In this document: one piece after another, positions 1 through 6,388 of the stretch
Position numbering within the stretch: the first letter of the stretch is position 1
Layout: the number at the start of each line of letters is the position of its first letter
Assembly (NCBI GenBank): GCA_022560365.1
Contig: JADFTG010000011.1
Span: 1 to 12,189 of the forward strand
DNA length: 12,189 bases
From: Chloroflexota bacterium
GTDB lineage: Bacteria > Chloroflexota > Dehalococcoidia > SM23-28-2 > RBG-16-64-32
Direction: 5' to 3'
Made by a program: the position numbers and the translations under genes
Notes under the pieces: model-generated
Seen by the model: the letters and a program-made list of their open reading frames with translations, nothing else
The model's database searches: none
Told to the model about the DNA's origin: nothing

Positions 1-1395
1 GGCAATGCCAATGTTGGCGGCGCCGGTAATGTCCACCGGATCGAGAGGCCCGTTGTTATGCACGGCGATCCCCACGGTACATTTGAACTCCACAGCGTGG
101 GTGGCCGTGGCCGGGCAGTCGATGGTGACGCCGGTGACCTTGGCGTCGGCCCGGTCGAAGACGGAGTTGGTGTCCTGTCCCGAGCCCGAGTTGTTATTCG
201 GATCGGGGTCGCGGACGTGGAGCTGGTCGACCTGGACGTCGGCTGAGCCGGTAAAGTCGTGGAAGCTGCGCAGGGAGCACTGGGTGGTAAAGGTCTTGCT
301 CACCGTCGTGCTGACGCTGGCGACCAGGGAGAGGCCCTGGGTCTGGTCGGCCGGGTCGTCGCAGTCAATAGGCACGCTGAGGCCGACGGTGACGTCGGCG
401 CTGACGGGCGTGGTGGGCCCGTTGCTGTGGACGGTGACGGCCACGCGGCAGTCGAAGGTGTCGCCGGTGTCCACTGGGTCGTCGCAGTCCACGGCAACGC
501 CGGTGACCTTGAGGTCCGCCAGGTCGAAGACGGAGATCGTGTCGGTCGCGGAGCCGGAGTTGTTGGTCGGGTCGGAGTCCACGACGTGGAGTTGATCGAT
601 CTGCACGTCACTTGAGCCGCTGAAAGTATGGAAGCTGCGGTCGGTGCAGGTGACGGACCAGGTCTTGCTGACGACGACGGGGACGCTCACGGGCAGCGAG
701 ACGTCCTGCTCCGTCTGGGAGCCGGCCGGCGTCAGCGTACAGTCCGGCGGGCCCGAAAGGCTCTCTGTGACATCGGCGTTCACCGTCCGGAAGGGGCCGT
801 TGTTGTGGACGGTGTTCTCCACTGTGCAGTTGAAGGCGGTGTTGACATCCACCGGGTCGTCGCACGTAACGCTGACGCCGGTGACCTTCACGTCCGCCTG
901 AGCGATCGCCGCCACCGTGAAGTTGGCAGAGGCCGAGTTGTTACCCGGGAACGGGTCCTCGACGTGAAGGTCCTTGATGCTGATGTCGTTCGTGATGATG
1001 AAGTCGTGGAAGCTGGGGTTGAAGCAGTGGATGGTGAACTGCTCGATCACCTGCACCGGCACACTCACCGGCAGCAGCACCTGCTCCGCCTCCGCCACCT
1101 TCTGCTGCGGCAACGTACAGTCTCTCGGCCCTGTGAAGGTCGTCGTTACCACCTGCACCGCGACCGGCCCGTGGGGGCCGTTGTTGTGCAGCGTCTTCAC
1201 GCAGTCGATGGTCACCGCCACGCTCACCGGTATCTCCGGCGGGGCGTCGCAGAAGAAGTCCACGATCTTCACGTCCGCCTGAGCGATGCAGCCGATGGTG
1301 TACTGGGTCTCTTTGGCGTTGTTGGTCGGATCCGAGTCCACGATCGTAGGGTCAAGGGGCTGGATCTCGTCCTGGATGGTCAGGGTGTGGAAGCT
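1..1395 (-). repeat. Tandem repeat array of 123-127 codons within the secreted protein gene
   Basis: The SFH codons recur at 1387-1395, 1006-1014, 628-636 and 259-267, giving spacings of 381, 378 and 369 nt. The HNNGP/HSNGP codons recur at 1174-1188, 793-807, 415-429 and 46-60 with matching spacing. The bases are also alike across units, for example around 480-530 and 850-900, which points to fairly recent duplication. The unit nearest the N-terminus (HNNGP at 1756-1770) is about 67 codons longer because of an insert. The array continues past the left edge. Confidence 0.85.
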
Positions 1396-3156
1396 GGGGC
1401 CGGTGCAGTGTACGTCGAAGGTGGTCACGTCCTGTACGGGTTGGCTGACGAGCAGGTCGAACACCTTCTTGACGCCAAGCTCCTTGAAAACGCCGGGGAC
1501 GCTGTCCACCACAAAGCAGTCGCCAGGCGCCAGACCCAGAGCGGCGGGGTCGGTCTGGATGGGCCCAACGCCCAGTTGGATCTTGGGCGGGTCGCAGAAG
1601 CCGTCCAGGTCGTCGTCGTACTTCACGAAGTAGGGGACGCCGGTCTTGGCGCTGACCTCGAAAATGGAGGGGTCGATGAGGACGGAGCACTGGGTGAGCG
1701 AGGGTTGGTCGGGGCAATCGACCTCCTTGATGTCCAGGGTACGCACCAGCTCGTTGGGGCCATTGTTGTGGAGCACCTGGACCACGTCGTAAAATATCTG
1801 CTCACTGACCGGCCCTTCCGCTGGTCCGATGGCCTGCAGGTCCAGCTTCTTAAGGTCGGGGTCCCCCTGCTCACACGAAGGGCCCGGCATCGTGCCGAAC
1901 ACGGTTCCAGCGCCGGTCTTCAGGCCGATATCGACGTCCGGATCAATTGGGAAGCTCTGGCTCAGCGTGACTGTAAAGGTACCAGTGACGAAGGGGTCCA
2001 CGATGCCGTTCCACTTTACGCCTGTCAGCCCCGTGTTCCCCGGGTCGAGAATCACCAGACCAGAAGGATCAGGCTCGGAATCAACATAGGCGTCGAACGC
2101 AACCTGGCAGAGCGATAGCACCCAGTGACTGAGGCCGCAGCCCTGGCCATTCAGGTCCGTTATCGTATAGCTCCAGGTGTTGAGGGTAACTCCGTTGAAC
2201 TTGATCTCGTACGGGCAGCTCCCGTCGGGCAAGCTGAGAGTTTTGACGGTCGTCGTGTTCACGGAGAAGACCTGCGCCACCCACATCAGGCAGTCGCCAC
2301 CGATGTTGATATTCACCGTGGCAGAAGTGTCGCCCACGGCGACGGGTCCGGAAACATCGAAAGTGCGAGTGTCCCAATAGGCACCGTCGCTGCCGGTCAA
2401 CGAGTTGTTGAATGAAGAGGTTCCGTCGCCGCCCGTGAAGGAGACGTTTTCTACGGACAACTGCCCATCGCCGACGATATACGTGGTCTTGGCGCTCACC
2501 GGGGTGCCCGCCGTGAAGCCGCTGATGGTGTTGGTTACTGAGGCACCGACGAAGCGAAGGACATCGTCTCCGTCCAACAAGACGATGTCTCGGGCCGGGT
2601 CACCGGCGTTATCGTATACAACAACGAGCGAGGCGCCCTGGCGGAGTATGGCTCCGCCGGAGGCCACGCCGGTCAGGGCGTACGTTCCGTTGCCGGATAC
2701 GAGCGACGTAACGTCGGCCCTGTAGGCAAAGCTGTTAGTGCGGAGCCAGCAGGTATCGGGCCCGCTTCCTATTAGCGTGCCGACGATCGGTGTGCCGGCG
2801 AACGTGAGGCTCTTCAGAGAGGCGCTCTCACCGTTGTCGAGGAACCCCGAGTAGAGATAGGCCCTATTCACGGTAGCGCCGCCAGGTATGCCAGCGATCG
2901 TGATGCTGCCGGACGTCGAGGAACGCAGCCCATCTCCCGCTGCGACATAGTCGCCGTTGGTCTGTATCACCGTGAACAGGCTCAGGTCTAGGACTTTGTC
3001 GCTGCCATCGGCGATCGTTTCGCCGTCGTCGGCACGGACGATCGAGAGCGGCGACCAGGGCGTCGCCAGCGCCAGCAGCGCTGCCAGCGCCACCGCCAGT
3101 ACTATTCCCGTGATCGCGGCCTGGAACCGTCGTGGGTGTTGTCGTAACGTCTTCAT
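1..3156 (-). CDS. Large exported repeat protein with CARDB/DUF11-like domains (3' end outside window)
   Basis: The frame is open for 1052 codons with no stop and leaves the window at base 1, so the C-terminus is missing. The ATG follows an AGGAGGT ribosome-binding site (3165-3171) by 8 nt. Residues 1-45 are a signal peptide: basic start with Arg-Arg, a long Ala/Leu core, probable cleavage near VRA-DD. Residues about 50-290 form a Gly/Ser/Thr-rich beta domain recalling DUF3344-type domains. About 295-425 is a second beta domain with an LSHWVLSLC segment and ending in GPSC. Then come at least five CARDB/DUF11-like units, marked by HNNGP or HSNGP at residues 463, 657, 784, 910 and 1033 and by SFH(T/D). 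Units 2-4 each carry four similarly placed Cys, suggesting disulfides outside the cell. Unit 1 has an insert with a DxDxDGxxD calcium-loop pattern (514-522). Likely a surface or secreted adhesion/structural protein; its anchor and ligand are unknown. Confidence 0.85.
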   Translation of the reverse strand, partial: MKTLRQHPRRFQAAITGIVLAVALAALLALATPWSPLSIVRADDGETIADGSDKVLDLSLFTVIQTNGDYVAAGDGLRSSTSGSITIAGIPGGATVNRAYLYSGFLDNGESASLKSLTFAGTPIVGTLIGSGPDTCWLRTNSFAYRADVTSLVSGNGTYALTGVASGGAILRQGASLVVVYDNAGDPARDIVLLDGDDVLRFVGASVTNTISGFTAGTPVSAKTTYIVGDGQLSVENVSFTGGDGTSSFNNSLTGSDGAYWDTRTFDVSGPVAVGDTSATVNINIGGDCLMWVAQVFSVNTTTVKTLSLPDGSCPYEIKFNGVTLNTWSYTITDLNGQGCGLSHWVLSLCQVAFDAYVDSEPDPSGLVILDPGNTGLTGVKWNGIVDPFVTGTFTVTLSQSFPIDPDVDIGLKTGAGTVFGTMPGPSCEQGDPDLKKLDLQAIGPAEGPVSEQIFYDVVQVLHNNGPNELVRTLDIKEVDCPDQPSLTQCSVLIDPSIFEVSAKTGVPYFVKYDDDLDGFCDPPKIQLGVGPIQTDPAALGLAPGDCFVVDSVPGVFKELGVKKVFDLLVSQPVQDVTTFDVHCTGPSFHTLTIQDEIQPLDPTIVDSDPTNNAKETQYTIGCIAQADVKIVDFFCDAPPEIPVSVAVTIDCVKTLHNNGPHGPVAVQVVTTTFTGPRDCTLPQQKVAEAEQVLLPVSVPVQVIEQFTIHCFNPSFHDFIITNDISIKDLHVEDPFPGNNSASANFTVAAIAQADVKVTGVSVTCDDPVDVNTAFNCTVENTVHNNGPFRTVNADVTESLSGPPDCTLTPAGSQTEQDVSLPVSVPVVVSKTWSVTCTDRSFHTFSGSSDVQIDQLHVVDSDPTNNSGSATDTISVFDLADLKVTGVAVDCDDPVDTGDTFDCRVAVTVHSNGPTTPVSADVTVGLSVPIDCDDPADQTQGLSLVASVSTTVSKTFTTQCSLRSFHDFTGSADVQVDQLHVRDPDPNNNSGSGQDTNSVFDRADAKVTGVTIDCPATATHAVEFKCTVGIAVHNNGPLDPVDITGAANIGIA

Positions 3157-3171
3157 CCTGGTGTACCTCCT

Positions 3172-3189
3172 GTGCGACTCAGCTCGCAC
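3172..3189 (-). promoter_or_regulatory. Small hairpin next to the ribosome-binding site of the secreted protein gene
   Basis: A perfect 6-bp stem (GTGCGA at 3172-3177 with TCGCAC at 3184-3189) with a 6-nt loop lies directly upstream of the AGGAGGT site. In the mRNA it would end one base before the Shine-Dalgarno sequence, so it could tune translation. It may also be chance; no riboswitch consensus was recognised around it. Confidence 0.3.
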
Positions 3190-3313
3190 TGAATGTCAGC
3201 GGTGGCTTCGTAGGCCTTTTTCTCACCGATTTTGAACCAACCGCTCCTTGCTTCCGTTCCTGTCACGAGCGACAATAAAAAACGCTAGGGTGTGCGCCCG
3301 CATTCTCTGGCTT

Positions 3314-3350
3314 GACCCCGGCGGCCCCTGTAAGTTCCGCCGGGGTCTTT
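3314..3350 (+). terminator. GC-rich stem-loop, possible rho-independent terminator
   Basis: GACCCCGGCGG (3314-3324) pairs perfectly over 11 bp with CCGCCGGGGTC (3337-3347) around a 12-nt loop. TTTGTCTT follows on the plus strand, as in an intrinsic terminator read left to right. No plus-strand gene is visible before it, so it may end antisense transcription, serve an unseen small RNA, or act as leader structure for the minus-strand gene at 3156. The minus-strand side has no T-run. Confidence 0.45.
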
Positions 3351-3601
3351 GTCTTCTCGAATTCTCTAGATCATCCCTTCCCTCTGCTGGGGGCGTGTGT
3401 TCGCGGCTAGAGGATATGCCGGTCCGTCGAATGGAGAGTAACGATGCAGACGGGCATGCTGGCCCAGGGAAGTGCTGTCGTCAGGAAAAGAAACCATGGC
3501 CGCACCCTCCCGCCTGCTGGCCGAACACTTTGCCCTGCCGCCTATTACACCATCTTATGTCGGTCTGTCAATACCCTAAATCAGGTATTCCAATTGCGCC
3601 A

Positions 3602-3829
3602 TCAGGCACAGCACAAAGAGCGCTGTGTTAAGTTGCTCCCGTGATTCCCCTCGGGGGAGCTGTCAGACACGCTCGTGCCCGCTCCTTCATCGAATGACCA
3701 GTGCCCAACTTCCAGTCCATTGGACGGCGTGGCCCTTACCGCATCAGTGATCGTCCATATGGCGACGCCGAGAATGACGATGAGGATCGTGGAACCGAAA
3801 ACACGCAGCACTTGCCACACCCCCTTCAC
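3602..3829 (-). pseudogene. Truncated LamG/concanavalin-like exported protein (5' remnant)
   Basis: The GTG start is followed by 75 codons. Residues about 8-28 are a strongly hydrophobic segment after a Lys-containing start, fitting a signal peptide or membrane anchor. The sequence GHWSFDEGAGTSVSDSS with a following GNHG is the typical opening of LamG-like (concanavalin A-like lectin/glucanase) domains, which normally need well over 100 further residues. Here the frame ends after a short unrelated tail (about LTQRSLCCA), and no LamG continuation was found downstream in any minus frame. It looks like a 5' fragment left by a deletion or rearrangement, although a short expressed peptide cannot be excluded because its promoter is intact. 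The resemblance is to the domain's first strand only, so the family call is moderately sure. Confidence 0.55.
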
Positions 3830-3841
3830 GTTGTGCGACAG

Positions 3842-3869
3842 ATCATATCTCGCCGAGAAGATATGCCAA
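3842..3869 (-). promoter_or_regulatory. Sigma70-type promoter with an inverted repeat in the spacer, upstream of the LamG stub
   Basis: On the minus strand, TTGGCA (3869-3864) and TATGAT (3847-3842) are separated by 16 nt, each matching the consensus at five of six bases. Transcription would start around 3835, a few bases before the GTG at 3829. A 7-bp inverted repeat, CATATCT (3844-3850) and AGATATG (3859-3865), overlaps both hexamers and fills the spacer, as expected for a repressor operator. No Shine-Dalgarno sequence precedes the GTG. Confidence 0.55.
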
Positions 3870-3932
3870 GTCTCCCCAGAGCGTACGATCGAGGCGAACT
3901 ACAGCTAGCGCCGCTAGGTACCCATCTCGCTT

Positions 3933-3989
3933 CGTAGTCGCATGCCTTCAGGCTTACCGGGGTGGGGCCGGGCGACTGCCCTCAGTCGC
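3933..3989. repeat. REP-like element with hairpin after the AhbAB-like gene
   Basis: The 17-base string at 3933-3949 (CGTAGTCGCATGCCTTC) recurs with two differences at 7449-7465. A third, looser copy is at 7472-7493. Within the element GCGACTG (3972-3978) pairs with CAGTCGC (3983-3989), a 7-bp stem with a 4-nt loop lying right at the stop codon of the minus-strand gene. There is no T-run, so if it ends transcription it would not be a classical intrinsic terminator. Confidence 0.45.
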
Positions 3990-5128
3990 TACGCCGCCCG
4001 CATCCGGCGCGGGTCGATGCCCATCTCGCGGCACCAGGCCGTGTACGCCACCGGCGAGATCTCCGAAGGCTTGATCTCGCTGCGGCCGCCCCAGAACACG
4101 TTCGTGTACGACACCGGCATCCCGTACGAGGCCAGGTGCTTGTCGATCGCCGCCTTGTGCGCCAGCACCAGCTCCTTGTCCGTGCCGTGCGCCACGCCCA
4201 TGATGTTCACGTCGTTGAACTGCGCCCCCGCCTCCCGCCAGTAGCAGTGCGTCAGGATGTGGTGGCGGCCCACCTGGCGGCCAGCCTCCTCTTCGCGCCC
4301 CTTCGGCACCGCCCAGTGGAACAGCGCATTGTAGCGCGTCACCCGCTCGCCCGAAGCCGTCTCCTTCACGTGCTCCAGGAACGTCGAGAAGCGCCCGACC
4401 AGCCCCTGGTCGTGCAGCGACTCCGCCACAGCGAAGAACGTCTGCAAGTCCACTCCGGCCTCTGAGGCGCGGGCGCGCCACGGATCGCGGACGATCTCCT
4501 CGACCGCGAACTCTCGTTTGAGCGCCGTCAGCACCCGCCACTCGCCGTCCGTCAGCTCGATGACCTCCGGGTACATCACCTCCGCCGGCTCGTCCAACTT
4601 ATCGCCTGGCTTCATCCCGCGGCGCCGAGTATGCCCGACGCCGAGCACGAAGAGCGCCTTCGCCGGCATCAGCAAGTAAGCCTCGGCGTCCGTCTGAGCG
4701 GCGAGGAAGTTGCAGTGCGCGCGCATGTCGAACCCCTGAGGCACCTTCACGGTCGTCCACAGCTTGTACTTCGAGCCGGCCGTCGCCATCTCCGTCGTGC
4801 GGATCACCACGTGACCGCTGAAGGGGTCGCGCTGGAACATGAAGTCGAACGCCTGCTGCAGCCGCTCCTGCGGCACCTGCCAGGCGACGAGCGAGCCCTG
4901 CGCCAGGTTCGTCGGCATCAGCGTCTGCCGCACCCGCCGGATCGTTCCCGCCGCGAGCAGCGCGCCGATGCGCTCGATCACGTCGTCCAGCGGCACGTCC
5001 GAGCGCTGCGCGATCTCCGCGAACGGATCGCGTTGGAACCCCTCGAGCTTGTCCTCAGACACCTCGAGGATCGCGGTGTTGACGGGATCTGTCAGTTCGA
5101 GCGGGACCGGGCCTGCTTCCTGAGTCAC
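3989..5128 (-). CDS. Fused tandem AhbA/AhbB-like protein (Lrp/AsnC superfamily, siroheme decarboxylase-like)
   Basis: The protein has 379 residues. Start GTG (5128-5126) overlaps the TGA of the upstream molybdoenzyme gene (GTGA), so translation is probably coupled; the longer open frame extending to 5593 is only a shadow of that gene. Two similar halves are visible. Half one (about 10-165) has a winged-helix segment, then GTIRRVRQ, LVAWQVP, GHVVIR and YKLWTTV. Half two (about 190-365) has a second helical segment, then YNALFHWAVP, THCYWREAG and NDVNIMGVAHG. These match the order of conserved stretches in AhbA, AhbB and NirD/L/G/H, which decarboxylate siroheme to didecarboxysiroheme for heme d1 or alternative heme synthesis. 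Those are normally separate subunits. His106 and His294 sit where family active-site His residues are expected. The function is inferred; databases may label it an AsnC regulator. Confidence 0.75.
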   Translation of the reverse strand: MTQEAGPVPLELTDPVNTAILEVSEDKLEGFQRDPFAEIAQRSDVPLDDVIERIGALLAAGTIRRVRQTLMPTNLAQGSLVAWQVPQERLQQAFDFMFQRDPFSGHVVIRTTEMATAGSKYKLWTTVKVPQGFDMRAHCNFLAAQTDAEAYLLMPAKALFVLGVGHTRRRGMKPGDKLDEPAEVMYPEVIELTDGEWRVLTALKREFAVEEIVRDPWRARASEAGVDLQTFFAVAESLHDQGLVGRFSTFLEHVKETASGERVTRYNALFHWAVPKGREEEAGRQVGRHHILTHCYWREAGAQFNDVNIMGVAHGTDKELVLAHKAAIDKHLASYGMPVSYTNVFWGGRSEIKPSEISPVAYTAWCREMGIDPRRMRAA

Positions 5129-5727
5129 GAGTAGCGCTCTTCCTTCCAGGGGTCGCCTCGCATGTGGTACCCGTAGCGCTCCCAGAAACCGGCCTCGTCC
5201 CTCGGGATAAACTCCAGTCCGTTCACCCACTTCGCGCTCTTCCAGAAGTAGAGGTGCGGCACGAACAGCCTGCACGGGCCGCCGTGCTCCGGCGGCAGCG
5301 GCTCGCCCTCGTAGATGTACGCCAGCAAATTCTCGTCGCGGATGAAGTCGTCGAGGAGCAGGTTCGCCGTGTAGCCGCCATAGCAGTGCGCCATCACGGC
5401 CTTTGCCTCCGGCTTCACCTGCACCTGCTTCAACAGGTCGGGGATAGAGACGCCCTCGAAGTTCGTGTCCATCTTGCTCCACGTCGTCACACAGTGGATG
5501 TCCGTGTTCACCTTCGTTCGGGGCAGCGCCGTCAACGCCTGCCAGTCCAGCTCCAACTCCTTCTCGACGAGGCCGAAGACGCGCAGACGCCAATCGTCCG
5601 TCGAAGCGCGCGGCGTCCCACCGTACGTCAGGACCGGCCAGTCCTCAACGACCTTCTGGCCGTCGGGTAGCCGCTCACCGTACTTCTCGTGGTCCTTCTT
5701 GCGCCGGGACAGGATATCGAGTACCAA
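5125..5727 (-). CDS. Sulfite oxidase-like molybdopterin-dependent oxidoreductase
   Basis: The 200-residue protein belongs to the oxidoreductase molybdopterin-binding family (PF00174; the short archaeal/bacterial sulfite-oxidase-like branch). The motif DIHCVTTWSKMD gives Cys79, the expected ligand of the molybdenum cofactor. GGYTANL (117-123), EHGGPCR (147-153) and PHLYFWKSAKWVNG (157-170) are further family landmarks. There is no signal peptide, transmembrane anchor, heme domain or dimerisation domain, so it is a minimal cytoplasmic enzyme whose substrate and electron partner are unknown. The start is TTG, chosen because GAAGGA lies six bases before it and a good promoter is upstream. It heads an operon with the AhbAB-like gene, which overlaps its stop codon. 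Confidence 0.9.
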   Translation of the reverse strand: MVLDILSRRKKDHEKYGERLPDGQKVVEDWPVLTYGGTPRASTDDWRLRVFGLVEKELELDWQALTALPRTKVNTDIHCVTTWSKMDTNFEGVSIPDLLKQVQVKPEAKAVMAHCYGGYTANLLLDDFIRDENLLAYIYEGEPLPPEHGGPCRLFVPHLYFWKSAKWVNGLEFIPRDEAGFWERYGYHMRGDPWKEERYS

Positions 5728-5751
5728 CAGGCGTCCTTCTCGCTATGGGGC

Positions 5752-5779
5752 GTTATATCTGAGCATAGCATGCGGTCAT
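5752..5779 (-). promoter_or_regulatory. Promoter of the molybdoenzyme/AhbAB-like operon
   Basis: On the minus strand ATGACC (5779-5774) and TATAAC (5757-5752) are separated by 16 nt, with four and five matches to the consensus hexamers. A start near 5745 leaves a leader of about 18 nt that includes the GAAGGA ribosome-binding site before the TTG. Confidence 0.5.
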
Positions 5780-5837
5780 CCGCCGTCACAGGCAGCTTTG
5801 CCAACGTTCGCGCGTGAGCCGCGCCCCCCTTGTGCCG

Positions 5838-5843
5838 TATCAT
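5838..5843 (+). promoter_or_regulatory. Possible -10 box of lspA-rluD
   Basis: TATCAT matches the -10 consensus at five of six bases and lies 8 nt before the lspA ATG, which would give a leaderless or nearly leaderless mRNA. No -35 hexamer was found at the right spacing. The lspA start has no clear Shine-Dalgarno sequence, consistent with this reading. Confidence 0.35.
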
Positions 5844-5851
5844 CGAAACGG

Positions 5852-6388
5852 ATGAACACCCTCGATGCCGCGCCCGAAACGGGCGGCTCCGCACCGCAGC
5901 ACACGGCGCTCCACCGCTGGGTGTTCTGGGGCGCCGCCGTGGCCGTCGTCGCCGCCGACCAGGCCACCAAGACGCTCATCCGCACGTTCATGGATCGGGG
6001 CGACATCTGGCCGTCCAGCGACTGGCCGGTGCGCATCAAGTACGTCACCAACACTGGCGCCGCGTTCGGCATCCTTCAGGACCAGGCGGTCTTCCTCACC
6101 GTAATGGCCTTTATCGGCCTCGCTGCCATCTACGTCTACTACCGGTATCCGCCGTTTCAGCACTGGGTCGCCACCCTGGCGATCGGCATGATGCTTGGCG
6201 GCGCCGTCGGCAACCTCGTGGACCGCATGATCGACGGCCGGGTCACCGACTTCATCGACTTCCCGCGCTTCCCCTCGTTCAACGTCGCCGATTCGTCGAT
6301 CACCGTCGGCGTGGCGATCATCATCATCGGTTACCTCTTCCTCGAAACGCGCAAAGAAGCGCCCGCGCCGGCCGATGCGGACGGTTGA
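5852..6388 (+). CDS. lspA: Lipoprotein signal peptidase (signal peptidase II)
   Basis: The 178-residue membrane protein cleaves the signal peptide of prolipoproteins just before the lipid-modified cysteine. Visible landmarks are ADQATK (35-40), TNTGAAFG (66-73), the catalytic-Asp motif GNLVDR with Asp124, and FNVADSS with the second catalytic Asp147. Hydrophobic segments near 23-36, 79-97, 106-118 and 149-167 give the usual four membrane spans. The ATG at 5852 was chosen because the open frame further upstream is antisense to the molybdoenzyme gene and has no LspA similarity. A hydrophilic N-terminal extension of about 20 residues precedes the first span. The 3' end overlaps the next gene by 14 nt; lspA followed by an RluD-type gene is a common bacterial pairing. 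Confidence 0.95.
   Translation: MNTLDAAPETGGSAPQHTALHRWVFWGAAVAVVAADQATKTLIRTFMDRGDIWPSSDWPVRIKYVTNTGAAFGILQDQAVFLTVMAFIGLAAIYVYYRYPPFQHWVATLAIGMMLGGAVGNLVDRMIDGRVTDFIDFPRFPSFNVADSSITVGVAIIIIGYLFLETRKEAPAPADADG

Larger units (their letters stand above)
3157..3601. other. Gene-free 445-nt stretch between the secreted protein gene and the LamG stub
   Basis: No credible coding region was found on either strand; the open frames here lack family resemblance and ribosome-binding sites. The stretch holds the leader and Shine-Dalgarno site of the gene starting at 3156, the hairpin at 3172-3189, a GC-rich 11-bp stem-loop at 3314-3347 and A/T runs near 3216-3223 and 3275-3282. A TTGACA hexamer occurs on the minus strand at 3566-3571, but no acceptable -10 box follows it. 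No promoter for the large gene could be fixed. Confidence 0.6.

Noticed and set aside
628..2118. A 496-codon plus-strand open frame
   Set aside because: It is the codon-register complement of the minus-strand secreted protein gene. Its product is Val/Asp/Gly/His-rich with no family signature, while the minus strand gives a signal peptide, a ribosome-binding site and clear repeats.
3230..3245. tRNA T-arm-like GGTTCAAAATC on the minus strand
   Set aside because: No acceptor stem, anticodon arm or D-arm can be built around it, and the loop has one base too many.
3157..3360. A riboswitch, for example c-di-GMP-I, in the leader of the secreted protein gene
   Set aside because: AAAAAGGC and AAGCCACCG strings were noticed on the minus strand, but the core GGCAAACC, tetraloop and CGCAAAGCC arrangement is absent, so no class was called.
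3542..3571. Promoter from the perfect TTGACA on the minus strand
   Set aside because: At 17-18 nt spacing the candidate -10 boxes (GTAATA, TAATAG) match poorly, and the only better box (TAAGAT) is just 8 nt away.
3248..3631. Plus-strand open frame of 127 codons in the gene-free stretch
   Set aside because: It has no ribosome-binding site, no family resemblance and atypical Cys/Pro-rich composition, and it runs through the hairpin at 3314-3347.
5128..5593. N-terminal extension of the AhbAB-like gene to 5593
   Set aside because: It would overlap the molybdoenzyme gene out of frame. The product there is low-complexity, and the GTG at 5128 in a GTGA overlap is the natural start.
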